A stretch of DNA of 64,000 nt from Bradyrhizobium diazoefficiens (GCF_018129965.1 NZ_JAFCKW010000027.1:1-64000); one strand, 5' to 3'. Positions 1-8,416 are shown, counted from the stretch's first letter. Notes: generated from the letters alone by a model not told the origin. Program-made: numbers and translations.

Positions 1-66
1 ACAGAAGCAAGTGCCCAGCGATTGGATCAGGCAAAAAGGGATTGACTTACTGAGGCCCGTTACAGA

Positions 67-149
67 AGCCCGGATGGAGCGCAGCGAAATCCGGGGGCTT
101 TCAGATTCCGCAGCGAGAATTCCGGATTGCGCTGCGCTCCATCCGGGCT
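67..149. repeat. Intergenic palindromic repeat, family A copy 1
   Basis: The left arm AGCCCGGATGGAGCGCAGCG matches in reverse complement the right arm CGCTGCGCTCCATCCGGGCT, with about 40 bases between them. The unit can fold into one long hairpin. A diverged second copy lies at 3063-3147. It follows the stop codon of the minus-strand RidA gene, so it could act as its 3' structure or terminator. There is no transposase nearby, so it is a short palindromic repeat rather than an insertion sequence. Confidence 0.85.
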
Positions 150-161
150 AAGGGTATCGCC

Positions 162-545
162 TCACGGCCGCCGGCACACCAGATCGATCTCGATCAGCGC
201 GTCATAGGCGAGCCCGGTGACACCGACGCAGGTCCGGGCCGGCAGGCGATCCGGCGGGAAGAAACCGCTATAGGTCTCGTTCATCTCCGCGTAATCCTCC
301 TTGAAGCGCGTCAGATAGATCCGCGACATCACGACATGCTTGAGGCCCAGATCGAGGCCGGCCAGGACCACTTTCAGGTTCTCCATCACCGCGCGGGTCT
401 GCGCGACGATACCGTCGGGCAGCACGCCTGGCGTTTGCGGCGTGTCCGGCATTTGTCCGGTGACGAAGACAAACCCGTCGGTCTCGACGGCGTGGCTGAA
501 GGGCGCGACCGGCTTCGGTCCGCCGCTGATCATGTGGAATTTCAC
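162..545 (-). CDS. RidA family protein (reactive imine/enamine deaminase-like)
   Basis: This 127-residue protein has the single-domain length and pattern of the RidA/YjgF/YER057c/UK114 family: an N-terminal PVAPFSHAV segment, a central FVTGQMP strand and a C-terminal LIEIDLVC strand. The arginine in LPARTCVGV sits where the family binds carboxylate ligands. RidA proteins hydrolyse reactive enamine/imine intermediates, and many paralogues serve a specific catabolic operon. The GTG start at 545 has a GGGGA stretch upstream; an ATG four codons later (533) is an equally plausible start. The gene begins 16 bases after the regulator-acetamidase fusion, so it is probably last in that operon and detoxifies or completes a step of the same pathway. 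The substrate is unknown. Confidence 0.9.
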   Translation of the reverse strand: MKFHMISGGPKPVAPFSHAVETDGFVFVTGQMPDTPQTPGVLPDGIVAQTRAVMENLKVVLAGLDLGLKHVVMSRIYLTRFKEDYAEMNETYSGFFPPDRLPARTCVGVTGLAYDALIEIDLVCRRP

Positions 546-561
546 TTCGGTATCCCCGGGT

Positions 562-2994
562 TTAGGAGGCGTTCTGAAACAGGCGCTTGCTGATGATCGC
601 GTGCACGCCCCAATTGCCGTCGACCACTTGCGTGACCCCGAAATCCACCGCGGCCGACATCAGCGCGATCGCCTCGTCTTCGCTGAGGCCCTTCACGTTC
701 ATCAGGAAACGCCGCATCTTGCGGAACGCATCCTTCATGGCGAGATCGAGCGAGGATTTGGCGTAGACCTCGCTCTGCCCCTGCGCGCCGAACTCGGCGA
801 GGTAATTGGGATGGCTGAAGCCGGTGAGGACCCAATCGGTCGCAGTCTCGATCAGGGGATAGGAGAGATCGGCGAAGGGTCGGCCCGCCAGATCGGCCTT
901 CTTGTGCAGGATCACCTCGAACGTGCCGGTCATCGAGCATTCGATCGCGGTCCCGCTCAGCTCGCCGTCGCCCTGGGTGGCGTGGGGATCGCCCACCGAC
1001 AACAGCGCGCCCGGCACCGAGACCGGAAGATAGACGGTCGACCCCTTCCCCAGCCGCCAATTGTCGAGATTGCCGCCGAAATAGGATGGCGGCACGGAAT
1101 CGATGAAATCGACCTCACGCGGCGCTACCGCGATGACGCCGAAATGCGGGCGCAGGGGAATGCGGATGCCGTCGAGCACGGCGTGGCGCCGCTTCACCGT
1201 GCCGGGCAGGACGGGAATGCCGGGATAATCGTAAGTGGCGTGCACGATGCCGGACGGATCTGTCTGCGGTTCCCAGCGATAGGAATAGAGCGCTCGGGCG
1301 TGTGGCGCTTCAGCTTGGTCGAAGATTTCGTAGATCGTCACGACCTCGCGCGGCTTTGGGCCTGCGAGAAACTCACTGTAGTGATAGCCCCACCACGCTG
1401 CGACGGAGGAGCCGAACACGCGGCCTGCGTGCTTCGGATGACGGCTCGCGCGCGGCACGATGTCGAGGATGCGCACCTCCAGCACGTCGCCGGGCTGGGC
1501 GTCCTTGATTGCCACCGGTCCCGTGCAGATATGCACGCCAAAGCCTTCGCCGGCGCCTCGGCCGAACACGCTGGCGTCCATCGGACCGGCGCCGCGGCGA
1601 TCCACGTTCTTCCGCGTGCTGGTCCAGCCGAACACGCTTTCGGCGGCAGTATCGCCGGCGATCATCAGTTCGGGATCGTCGGAGGCGTGCTGAGTCAGCG
1701 TCTCGATGGTGATCGTATCACCCGAAGCGATTTCGAGCTGTGGCTGCAACGAGCGGCTGAAATAACCCCAGTGAACACGACTCGCCTCGATCGGAAGATG
1801 ATGGTGCCTGCGTTCCGCGGTCCTCGGCTCCTCGGAATCGGCACGCAAGACATCGCCGCGCGCCTCTGCGCCCAATTGATGCGCACGAAGCTGCGCCAGC
1901 GCGTCCTGTGGCCAGCCACGCTGACCGGCCACGCCGTGCTGCACCGTCGCCCGCTCCGCCTCCTGCTGACGAAACTCGCGCGGCGGCAGGCCGAAGCGAT
2001 GACGGAAGGCGCGGCTGAAATGCGCGGAATCGCCAAAGCCATAGGCGTAGGCGATTTCCGAGATCGAACGATGCGCTTCCGTAGGGTTCGACAGATCGGC
2101 CCAGGCGCGCTGCAGACGCCGCTCGCGGACATAATGGGTGAAATTGTCGCCGACTGTCTCGAACAGTTTTTGCAGGTAACGCTCGGAAATGCCTTCGGCC
2201 TGCGCCACGCGTGCCGGCACCAGTTCGGGATCTTCGAGCCGGCGCTCGATGGTCTGGCAGATCCGGTGCAGCAGCGCGGCCTGAGTCGCGCTCGACCCCG
2301 CGTCGGGAGTCGAGGCTGCCAGTTGATGGGCAAGGGTCAACAGCAGATCGACGAGAGTGTGCGCGACCGAATTCCATTCGGCATCGCTCAGACTGTCGAG
2401 CGAGCGCGCGGTCGCGTCCAGCAGACGCGCGAAAACGTCGGCGAAGCCGCTCGGCGGAACCACGCGGGGCTCGCCAAGACGCGGCCTGCCCGAGAGCCGG
2501 CCGCGCAGCGCGTCCGACGTCACAGAGAGCACGATCGCGCGCATGTCGCGCTGGAACACGATGCTCCAGTCTCCGCTCCGCGGCAGCAGCACGAGATGGC
2601 CGATGGGAACGATGCGATGCCCGCCGGCGCTGCGGAGCACCATGCCGTCCTCGACCGGCATCAGGGCGATCGGAAGGTCCTCGATCGATTGGGAGAGCGG
2701 AGCAATGGTCTGCGCCCCCGCCGCCATGCGCGTCAATGCGACGCCGGCGGCATGACGATGTGATGCCGTCGCGTGCCCGTCGAGGAAGGAATGGCCGGTC
2801 GCCGGCTGCAGGCCGACGGCTGCCAGCACGTCGCGCCAGGCTTCAGGGCGGTCGTCTTGCGCGTAGGACTCGCTTGTGAACGGGCGAAAACTCATCGGAT
2901 CGACCCAGGTTGCGGTGGATCGAAGCAACCTCTGTGCCAAACGCACGCGATCGTCCGTCGCGGCGACGGGGCGTAGATGAGGTTCGGTGGTCAC
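562..2994 (-). CDS. AraC-family regulator fused to acetamidase/formamidase
   Basis: This is one open frame of 810 residues. Residues about 1-250 look like the ligand-binding half of an AraC-type regulator. Residues about 250-345 carry the two helix-turn-helix units and end with the typical ISEIAYAYGFGDSAHFSRAF and FGLPPREFR motifs. Residues about 346-396 are a linker without recognisable fold. Residues about 398-810 align from end to end with the 413-residue acetamidase encoded next door (shared VHWGYFS, GDPHA-QGDGELSGTAIE and GVTQVVDGNWGVH blocks). Acetamidases of the FmdA/AmdA family hydrolyse short amides to acid plus ammonia. No ATG lies at the enzyme's natural start; only in-frame GTG and TTG codons in the linker could start it separately. 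The start at 2994 is GTG; ATG at 2895 is an alternative. It is either a true sensor-enzyme fusion or two genes joined by stop-codon loss. Confidence 0.85.
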   Translation of the reverse strand: MTTEPHLRPVAATDDRVRLAQRLLRSTATWVDPMSFRPFTSESYAQDDRPEAWRDVLAAVGLQPATGHSFLDGHATASHRHAAGVALTRMAAGAQTIAPLSQSIEDLPIALMPVEDGMVLRSAGGHRIVPIGHLVLLPRSGDWSIVFQRDMRAIVLSVTSDALRGRLSGRPRLGEPRVVPPSGFADVFARLLDATARSLDSLSDAEWNSVAHTLVDLLLTLAHQLAASTPDAGSSATQAALLHRICQTIERRLEDPELVPARVAQAEGISERYLQKLFETVGDNFTHYVRERRLQRAWADLSNPTEAHRSISEIAYAYGFGDSAHFSRAFRHRFGLPPREFRQQEAERATVQHGVAGQRGWPQDALAQLRAHQLGAEARGDVLRADSEEPRTAERRHHHLPIEASRVHWGYFSRSLQPQLEIASGDTITIETLTQHASDDPELMIAGDTAAESVFGWTSTRKNVDRRGAGPMDASVFGRGAGEGFGVHICTGPVAIKDAQPGDVLEVRILDIVPRASRHPKHAGRVFGSSVAAWWGYHYSEFLAGPKPREVVTIYEIFDQAEAPHARALYSYRWEPQTDPSGIVHATYDYPGIPVLPGTVKRRHAVLDGIRIPLRPHFGVIAVAPREVDFIDSVPPSYFGGNLDNWRLGKGSTVYLPVSVPGALLSVGDPHATQGDGELSGTAIECSMTGTFEVILHKKADLAGRPFADLSYPLIETATDWVLTGFSHPNYLAEFGAQGQSEVYAKSSLDLAMKDAFRKMRRFLMNVKGLSEDEAIALMSAAVDFGVTQVVDGNWGVHAIISKRLFQNAS

Positions 2995-3062
2995 GTCGTC
3001 ATCCCGGAAATGGACCGCTCTTCAACATCTTAGAGCCGAATGCCACCGATAAGCGCGATGCG

Positions 3063-3147
3063 TAGCCTGGATGGAGCGAAGCGAAATCAGGGACTTTCAA
3101 AGTTGGCTGCGACAAACCCGGATTGCGCTTCGCTCCATCCGAACTAC
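3063..3147. repeat. Intergenic palindromic repeat, family A copy 2
   Basis: The arms GGATGGAGCGAAGCGAAATC and CGGATTGCGCTTCGCTCCAT pair, and the layout is that of the copy at 67-149 with compensating changes (AGCGAAGC/GCTTCGCT here, AGCGCAGC/GCTGCGCT there). The paired changes indicate that the hairpin is conserved. It lies between the two acetamidase-encoding genes of the minus-strand cluster, so any transcript through the cluster contains it. Confidence 0.85.
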
Positions 3148-3162
3148 GGGACTGAGCGTGCA

Positions 3163-4404
3163 TCAATCGCACCGGAAGATGTTCTTGCGGATCGTGCCGT
3201 GGACACCCCAATTGGCGTCGACGACCTGGGTGACGCCGAAATCGGCGCCGACAGACAACAGCGAGATTGCCTCGTCTTCGCTGAGGTGATGCACGGTCAT
3301 CAGGAACCGCCGGAGTTTTCGGAACGCATCGCGCATCGCACGGTCGAGGCTCGAGTGATTGGCAATCTCGGTTTGCGCCTCGGCGCCGAGTGCAGCGAGG
3401 TAGTTCGGATAGGTGAAGCCGTAGAACGACCAGGCGTGATCGGTCTCGAGCATGGGATGATCGAGGCCTTCGAGATGGGTGCCGGCGAGATCGGCCTTCT
3501 TGTGCAGAATGAATTCGAAATCGCCGGTCAGCGAGGTCTCGATCGCGGTGCCCCCGAGCTCGCTGTCGCCCTGCGCGGCATGAGGATCGCCAACCGAGAA
3601 ATAGGCGCCGGGGACGGCGACGGGGTAGAACATTCGCGCACCCTTGCCGATGCGCCAGTCGTCGATGTTGCCACCGGTATAGCTTGGCGGGATCGAGCTG
3701 ACGAAGTCGGCCTCTGACGGCGCGAGGCCCATGGTGCCGAAATGCAGCCGTGCCGGCACCTTCACGCGCGACAGGATATTCTCGCGCCTGGTGATGGTGG
3801 CATGATCGACGCGGACGCCGGGATAGTCGATCGTGGAATGCACGATGCCGTCGGGGTCCGTCTGCGGCGTCCACACGTAATTGTAGACCGCCTTCGCATA
3901 TGGCTCGCCGGAGGTGTCGAGCTCGAAGATGGTAACGACCTCGCGCGGCTTCGGCTCCTCGATCAGGTCATGGTAGTGAAAGCCCCAGTTGGCGGCGACG
4001 TTGGAGCCGAAACAGCGGCCGGCGTGGCAGGCGCTGCAGCTCGGCCGCGGCCGGACGTCGAGAATGCGCACTTCGAGGATGTCGCCGGGCTCGGCGCCCT
4101 CGATCGCGACCGGGCCGGTCAGGAGATGCACGCCGATCCCCTCGCCTGCGCCGCGGATGAACGGGCCTTCCGTCGGGCCCGAACCGCGCCGCGCCACGGC
4201 CTTGTGCTCGCGGGTCCACTGGAACACGCTCTCGGCGCCTGGATCGCCTGCGATCATGCGCTCGTAATCGTCGTTGGCGTGGTGGGTGAGCGTCTCGATC
4301 GTGGCGCGATCGCCCGAGCGCAGCGTCAGGGCCGGGCTGACTTTCTTAGAGAAATAGCCCCAGTGGACGGTCTTCGGTGAAACCGGCAGCGTGAAATGCT
4401 TCAT
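3163..4404 (-). CDS. Acetamidase/formamidase family protein
   Basis: The 413-residue product has the length and motifs of the FmdA/AmdA family, which hydrolyses formamide, acetamide or related small amides in the cytoplasm. Visible blocks are VHWGYFS near residue 14, the SVGDPHAAQGDSELGGTAIE active-site region in the middle, and the C-terminal FGVTQVVDANWGVHG. It is a close paralogue of the C-terminal half of the fusion protein downstream. The ATG has GAGG a few bases upstream. It lies 49 bases after the fused transporter gene, so uptake and hydrolysis are probably co-transcribed. The exact amide cannot be read from sequence. Confidence 0.93.
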   Translation of the reverse strand: MKHFTLPVSPKTVHWGYFSKKVSPALTLRSGDRATIETLTHHANDDYERMIAGDPGAESVFQWTREHKAVARRGSGPTEGPFIRGAGEGIGVHLLTGPVAIEGAEPGDILEVRILDVRPRPSCSACHAGRCFGSNVAANWGFHYHDLIEEPKPREVVTIFELDTSGEPYAKAVYNYVWTPQTDPDGIVHSTIDYPGVRVDHATITRRENILSRVKVPARLHFGTMGLAPSEADFVSSIPPSYTGGNIDDWRIGKGARMFYPVAVPGAYFSVGDPHAAQGDSELGGTAIETSLTGDFEFILHKKADLAGTHLEGLDHPMLETDHAWSFYGFTYPNYLAALGAEAQTEIANHSSLDRAMRDAFRKLRRFLMTVHHLSEDEAISLLSVGADFGVTQVVDANWGVHGTIRKNIFRCD

Positions 4405-4453
4405 GAGGTGGCCTCTTCGGGAAACGCAGTCTCGTTACGTGCGGAGGAAACGC

Positions 4454-6079
4454 TCATCGCACGGCCTCCGGAGTCTTGTCGGCTTCCATCACGCTGAGGA
4501 ACCGCGCCGTCAGCGGGTTGCGCGGATTGGTCAGGACCTCGTGCGCCGGCCCCTCCTCGATGATCGTGCCGCCGCTGAGGAACGCGACGCGATCGGCGAC
4601 CTCGTCGGCGAAGCGGATCTGGTGCGTCGAGATGATCATGGTGAGGCCGTCGTCGATGGCGAGACGGCGGATCACTTCCAGCACCTCGTTGACGAGCTCC
4701 GGATCGAGCGCCGAGGTCGGCTCGTCCAGCAGCAGCACGCTCGGGTTCGGTGCCAGCGCCCGGGCGATGGCGACGCGTTGCTGCTGGCCGCCGGACAGAT
4801 GCCGCGGCAGCGCATCCGCGCGATGGCTCAGGCCGACTCGCTCGAGCAATTCTGCCGCGCGGCGGTCGGCATCGATCCGGGTCATGCCGTGCACCCAGCG
4901 CAGCGGCCCCGCAATGTTTTCCTTCGCCGAGAGGTGGGCGAAGAGGTTGAATTGCTGGAACACCATGCCGACGCCGACGGTGGCCCGCTCATTGGCGATC
5001 GCTCGCGGCGACAGCAGCTTGCCGTCGTCGTCAAAACCGAGCCTGCGGCCCCCGACGCGCACGGTGCCTCCATCCCAGCTTTCGAGATGATTGATGCAGC
5101 GGAGCAGCGTGCTCTTGCCAGAGCCGCTGGGCCCGAGCAACGCGACCACCTCGCCGACGCGCACGGTGAGATCGACGCCACCGAGCACCTTTTGCGCGCC
5201 GTAGCTCTTGGTGAGGTCCCGGGTCTCGACCGCGATGTTGTTGCGCGCGATCGTCACGGCGCGCCGCGTGCGCTCTTCGCGCGTCAAGGCCAGCGGCGGC
5301 GTGTCGGCAGGCGCCGCCTGCACCGGCGCCGGATCGCCCGCCGCCGTAGCCTCGGCAAGTTCGAGACTGGTCGCGAGGTCGACACGGCGCCAGGGCAGGT
5401 AATCGGCCAGATTGCGCTGGCGTGCCTTGGTGCGATCGAGATCGAGCAGCCATTCGACGAACAGCTGGATCATGCTGATGGCAAAGGTCAGCACGAGATA
5501 GAGCAGACCCGAGGCAAAGAAGATCGAGAAGAAGTCGAAGGTCGAGGACGCCAGCTGGGTCGACCGCAGCGTCAGTTCCGGAACCGCCACGACAGAGGCC
5601 AGCGAGGAGTTCTTCAGCGCACTCACGGCTTCGTTGCCGAAGGCCGGAATCATGGTGCGGATCGCCTGCGGCGCGATCACGCGCCACATCAGGATCCGCG
5701 GCGTCATGCCGAGGGCCTGGCCCGCCGTCACCTGACCGCGATCGACGCCGAGCACGCCGGCGCGCAGCATCTCGGCGATGAACGGCGCCTCGTTGCAGGC
5801 AAGAGCAAGACCGGCGGCCAGCACCGCCGGCAGCTTGATGCCGATATGCGGCAGCGCGTCGTAGGCGAACACCATCTGCAGGATCAACGGCGTGCCGCGG
5901 AAGATCACTGTGTAGGCCCTGGCGATCGCCGCCAGTGGCCAGAAGCGCGAGAGCTGCATGCCGGCGAGGATCAATCCGAGGATCAATCCGCCGCCGAGCC
6001 CGAGGGCCGTCACCTCGAGCGTGAGCTCGATGCCCTCGATCAGATACGGCATGCTGAGGTAGTGGAAGAACAGCGACAT
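4454..6079 (-). CDS. Polar amino-acid ABC transporter, permease fused to ATPase
   Basis: Residues about 1-225 form a HisM/GltK-type inner-membrane permease, with the coupling region EAFIAEMLRAGVLGVDRGQ followed by QALGMTPR and the IAPQAIRTMIP segment. After a linker of about 60 residues rich in Ala, Pro and charged residues comes a complete nucleotide-binding domain: Walker A GPSGSGKST, signature LSGGQQQRVAIARAL, Walker B VLLLDEPTSALDPE and the H-loop STHQ. The total is 541 residues, the sum of the two usual proteins, so the fusion is complete. The binding protein is encoded upstream at 6238-7170 and two amide hydrolases follow, suggesting import of an amide-containing or amino-acid-like compound. 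A single permease would be expected to act as a homodimer. Confidence 0.93.
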   Translation of the reverse strand: MSLFFHYLSMPYLIEGIELTLEVTALGLGGGLILGLILAGMQLSRFWPLAAIARAYTVIFRGTPLILQMVFAYDALPHIGIKLPAVLAAGLALACNEAPFIAEMLRAGVLGVDRGQVTAGQALGMTPRILMWRVIAPQAIRTMIPAFGNEAVSALKNSSLASVVAVPELTLRSTQLASSTFDFFSIFFASGLLYLVLTFAISMIQLFVEWLLDLDRTKARQRNLADYLPWRRVDLATSLELAEATAAGDPAPVQAAPADTPPLALTREERTRRAVTIARNNIAVETRDLTKSYGAQKVLGGVDLTVRVGEVVALLGPSGSGKSTLLRCINHLESWDGGTVRVGGRRLGFDDDGKLLSPRAIANERATVGVGMVFQQFNLFAHLSAKENIAGPLRWVHGMTRIDADRRAAELLERVGLSHRADALPRHLSGGQQQRVAIARALAPNPSVLLLDEPTSALDPELVNEVLEVIRRLAIDDGLTMIISTHQIRFADEVADRVAFLSGGTIIEEGPAHEVLTNPRNPLTARFLSVMEADKTPEAVR

Positions 6080-6103
6080 CAGTCAGCCCGGGCAGTCGCT
6101 CCA

Positions 6104-6147
6104 CCTCTCCCGGAGGAGAGGTCGGATCGCATCGCAAGATGCGATCC
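6104..6147. repeat. Intergenic double hairpin, repeat family B
   Basis: There are two adjacent perfect hairpins. CCTCTCC (6104-6110) pairs with GGAGAGG (6115-6121). GGATCGCATC (6124-6133) pairs with GATGCGATCC (6138-6147) around a GCAA tetraloop of the GNRA type. A further CTCATCCGGATTCCCC stretch follows to about 6203. The block lies in the 158-base gap between the binding-protein gene and the permease-ATPase gene of one probable operon. That is a usual place for a structure that lets the binding protein be made in excess. Confidence 0.85.
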
Positions 6148-6237
6148 GGGTGAGGAGTTAAGGTCCAATCGCATGCTGCGGCCTCTCATCCGGATTCCCC
6201 CTTGGGAAAGGTGAATTCGGCAGCGGCCGCTGTTGCT

Positions 6238-7170
6238 CTAGTCGGCCACCAGGATGTCCGGTTCCTTGAAGTTGTTCACGTCGAGCCCGTGCTTCTTTAG
6301 AAGCTCCATATGCGTGCCGGCCTTCTGCACCTCAATCAGCGCGGCGAGCACGGCGTCGCGGAATTTCGGCTTGTCCTTGGGCACGGCGATGCCGACCGAA
6401 TACGGGATCGTCACCGCGATCGCCTTCTCCAGCTTGTCCGGATAGGCCTTCACCGCGCTGTCGACCGTATTGACGTCGTTGACATAGGTGTCGGCGCGGC
6501 CGGCGAGGATCGCCTGGATGCAGTTGGCGTTGTTGTCGTAGAGCTGGACGGTCGGCTCAGGCTTGCCGGCCTTCTTGCATTCCGGCACCAGGGCCTGGAT
6601 CAGGGGCACCTCGACATAACCGGTATTCTCGGCGGCGGCGGCGCCGCACATCGACATGTTGATGCCGTTGATGCCCTTCGGATTGCCCTTGGCAACCAGA
6701 ACGCCGTCGAACACCTTCGAGTAGGTGATGAAGTCGGCGGCCTTGGCGCGTTCCTTGGTGGCGTAGATGTCGGAAATGACGATATCTGCCTGGCCCGCCG
6801 CCAGCGTGGTGAGGAGTGCCGCGAACGTCACCGGCTTGTAGGTCAGCTTGAAGCCCAGGCATTCGCCGATGGCTTCGCCGAGATCAATGTCGAAGCCGAT
6901 GTATTTGCTGGGATCCTTCGGGTCGATCGTCTCATAACCCGGCGTATGCGGGTTGATGGCGTTGACGAGCGTCTTGCCCTTCCAGTCCGGATATTTGTCC
7001 TGGAGCGCCGCGCAGGCCGCAGGCGCGGCGGCTTGCGCGGTCAGGGGCGCAGCCGCGAGCGCGCCGAATACGATGGCAGCGCCGATAGCAGCCTTGCGCC
7101 AAGGCAACGATGCGCTCGCCATGTTCCGCAGCGCTTTCTGCGATATTTGGGGCAAACCACGTCTCTCCAT
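6238..7170 (-). CDS. Periplasmic amino-acid-type ABC transporter substrate-binding protein
   Basis: The 310-residue protein is of the SBP_bac_3 (cluster F) family: a secretion signal (WRKAAIGAAIVFGALAAAPLTAQA), then IDPKDPSKYIGFDIDLGEAIG, LTTLAAGQADIVISDIYATKERAKAADF and a hinge leading to DTYVNDVNT. The ATG at 7170 is preceded by AAGGAG at good spacing. An internal ATG at 7122 lies nearer the signal peptide but has a weak ribosome-binding site, so the longer form is chosen. It is the first gene of the minus-strand uptake cluster. In the periplasm it would deliver substrate to the fused permease-ATPase. The ligand is unidentified; four cysteines may form disulfides. Confidence 0.93.
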   Translation of the reverse strand: MERRGLPQISQKALRNMASASLPWRKAAIGAAIVFGALAAAPLTAQAAAPAACAALQDKYPDWKGKTLVNAINPHTPGYETIDPKDPSKYIGFDIDLGEAIGECLGFKLTYKPVTFAALLTTLAAGQADIVISDIYATKERAKAADFITYSKVFDGVLVAKGNPKGINGINMSMCGAAAAENTGYVEVPLIQALVPECKKAGKPEPTVQLYDNNANCIQAILAGRADTYVNDVNTVDSAVKAYPDKLEKAIAVTIPYSVGIAVPKDKPKFRDAVLAALIEVQKAGTHMELLKKHGLDVNNFKEPDILVAD

Positions 7171-7587
7171 CTCCAGCTCCTTCGAATTGTCATGGCAATG
7201 GCCATGTTCGAGATGTCGGAAGGGAGCCTAGGTGGAGTGCGGAGCGGAAAGCTTGTCCGCGGGCGTACAAAAAATTGGATGGCGGGGCCCGCAATTTGGG
7301 CAAGCGGCTGCCCAAAAACTGTTCGTGCGGGAATGACGCCGCGCCAGGCGATTCCGAATTCGGAAGAACCAAATCATCCCGTCCTACGCGCGGATCCGAA
7401 CGATCATCACATCATGTGGTGTGACCGCTTGACAGAGATCTGAACGCCCGGCGACGCATTGACTGCAAAAATTTGAATGAACCTTGATTGTCCACAGCCT
7501 GTCCGCAGCATATCCACAGGCCAACTATGCCGGATTCGGAAGTCAACGCGAGCTACTTGCTGCGCACAAACCCACAGACCCGCCATG
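7171..7587. other. Intergenic region upstream of the uptake operon
   Basis: These 417 bases hold no convincing gene. They should contain the promoter of the minus-strand uptake operon. An imperfect 15-base palindrome centred near 7413 (ATCACATCATGTGGT) is a candidate operator for the AraC-type domain. Two sequences one mismatch from a DnaA box (TTGTCCACA at 7488-7496 and ATATCCACA at 7510-7518) are noted but not claimed as functional. Confidence 0.4.
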
Positions 7588-7848
7588 TCAGCCGCCAGCC
7601 TGGTCGAACACGCTGCGGCAAGCCTCGCTCAAGCTTGAGCGGTTACGCCGCAGGCAAGCCGTGATGGCGCGGACGTTGGGGATTTCGCCAGCGCAAAGCC
7701 GGTAGACGTCAGGGGTGCAGGCCCGGCGCTGCTCGGCCGTTCCCTGGGCATGAGCCGTTGACGCAAACATTGTCAGGAACAGTCCGACCGTCGAGGCGCG
7801 ACGCGCCCGGCTTTTCACAGCCGCAAACCGCAAGAACCTTGCCTTCAT
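7588..7848 (-). CDS. Small exported cysteine-containing protein
   Basis: This is an 86-residue protein when started at ATG 7848, which has GGGAGAG seven bases upstream. The frame continues 32 codons further upstream without a good start. An N-terminal signal segment (STVGLFLTMFASTAHAQ) ends in an Ala-x-Ala cleavage site. The mature part contains four cysteines with spacing C-x7-C-x12-C-x11-C, which could form two disulfides. Similar small proteins with ACTPDVYRLC-like motifs are recalled from Bradyrhizobium, function unknown. It stands alone on the minus strand. Confidence 0.75.
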   Translation of the reverse strand: MKARFLRFAAVKSRARRASTVGLFLTMFASTAHAQGTAEQRRACTPDVYRLCAGEIPNVRAITACLRRNRSSLSEACRSVFDQAGG

Positions 7849-8104
7849 GACCGCTCTCCCGTCTGCCCTGCCCGCCCCGACCTCCATTGGCCGGTGCGCG
7901 AATGGGTAGGAGAAATAAACCGCTGAGAATGTGATCTCTTTCACACTGACCGCCGGCCCCGGCTGACTAGGGTTCCGCGGGGACCTTTAGAGATCGCTAA
8001 CCACGCGGGACCCGATCGCCGGATCGTTAAAATGCGAGCGATCGGCTCAATCGGGCAACAAACCGGCTTTGCGACATTGCGCCATCCGCGTTGGGGAGGG
8101 TGTG

Positions 8105-8314
8105 ATGAGCGAAGCCGAATTCAACTTGCTGCTGGATGCCGTTCAGGACGCCATGGTCTACAAGGATTTGAACCATGACGATCTGGCGTTCGCGCCGGAG
8201 GAGACATTCGTGCCGCGCTCGTGGAGCTTCGTCGCAACGCCCAAGCCAGCCAATGACAATGAAGGCGCCTGGCCCCTGCTGCCGTTTCCAGATGGCTGGT
8301 ACGCCGCCTGCTGA
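8105..8314 (+). CDS. Small hypothetical protein (69 residues)
   Basis: The ATG at 8105 is preceded by GGGGAGGG at suitable spacing, which decides the start over a TTG 12 codons upstream. The product begins MSEAEFNLLLDAVQDAMVYK and ends PFPDGWYAAC. It is acidic at the N terminus, has no signal or membrane segment, and its family is not recognised. It is the only plus-strand gene in this stretch. Confidence 0.6.
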   Translation: MSEAEFNLLLDAVQDAMVYKDLNHDDLAFAPEETFVPRSWSFVATPKPANDNEGAWPLLPFPDGWYAAC

Positions 8315-8416
8315 GACAGCTTGTCCGTGAAGGACGCCGCGCGTCCGCGTCGTGCACGTTTTGCCGACAGCCCAGCTTGGGACAACAGGTCCTGGATCTG
8401 ACCGTCGGGGCGACGA

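Noticed and set aside
340..2763. An 807-codon plus-strand frame
   Set aside because: It is antisense to the regulator-acetamidase fusion and lacks any family motif or ribosome-binding site.
7488..7518. Two near-matches to DnaA boxes
   Set aside because: Each has one mismatch, only two are present, and there is no AT-rich unwinding region or replication gene nearby, so no origin is claimed.
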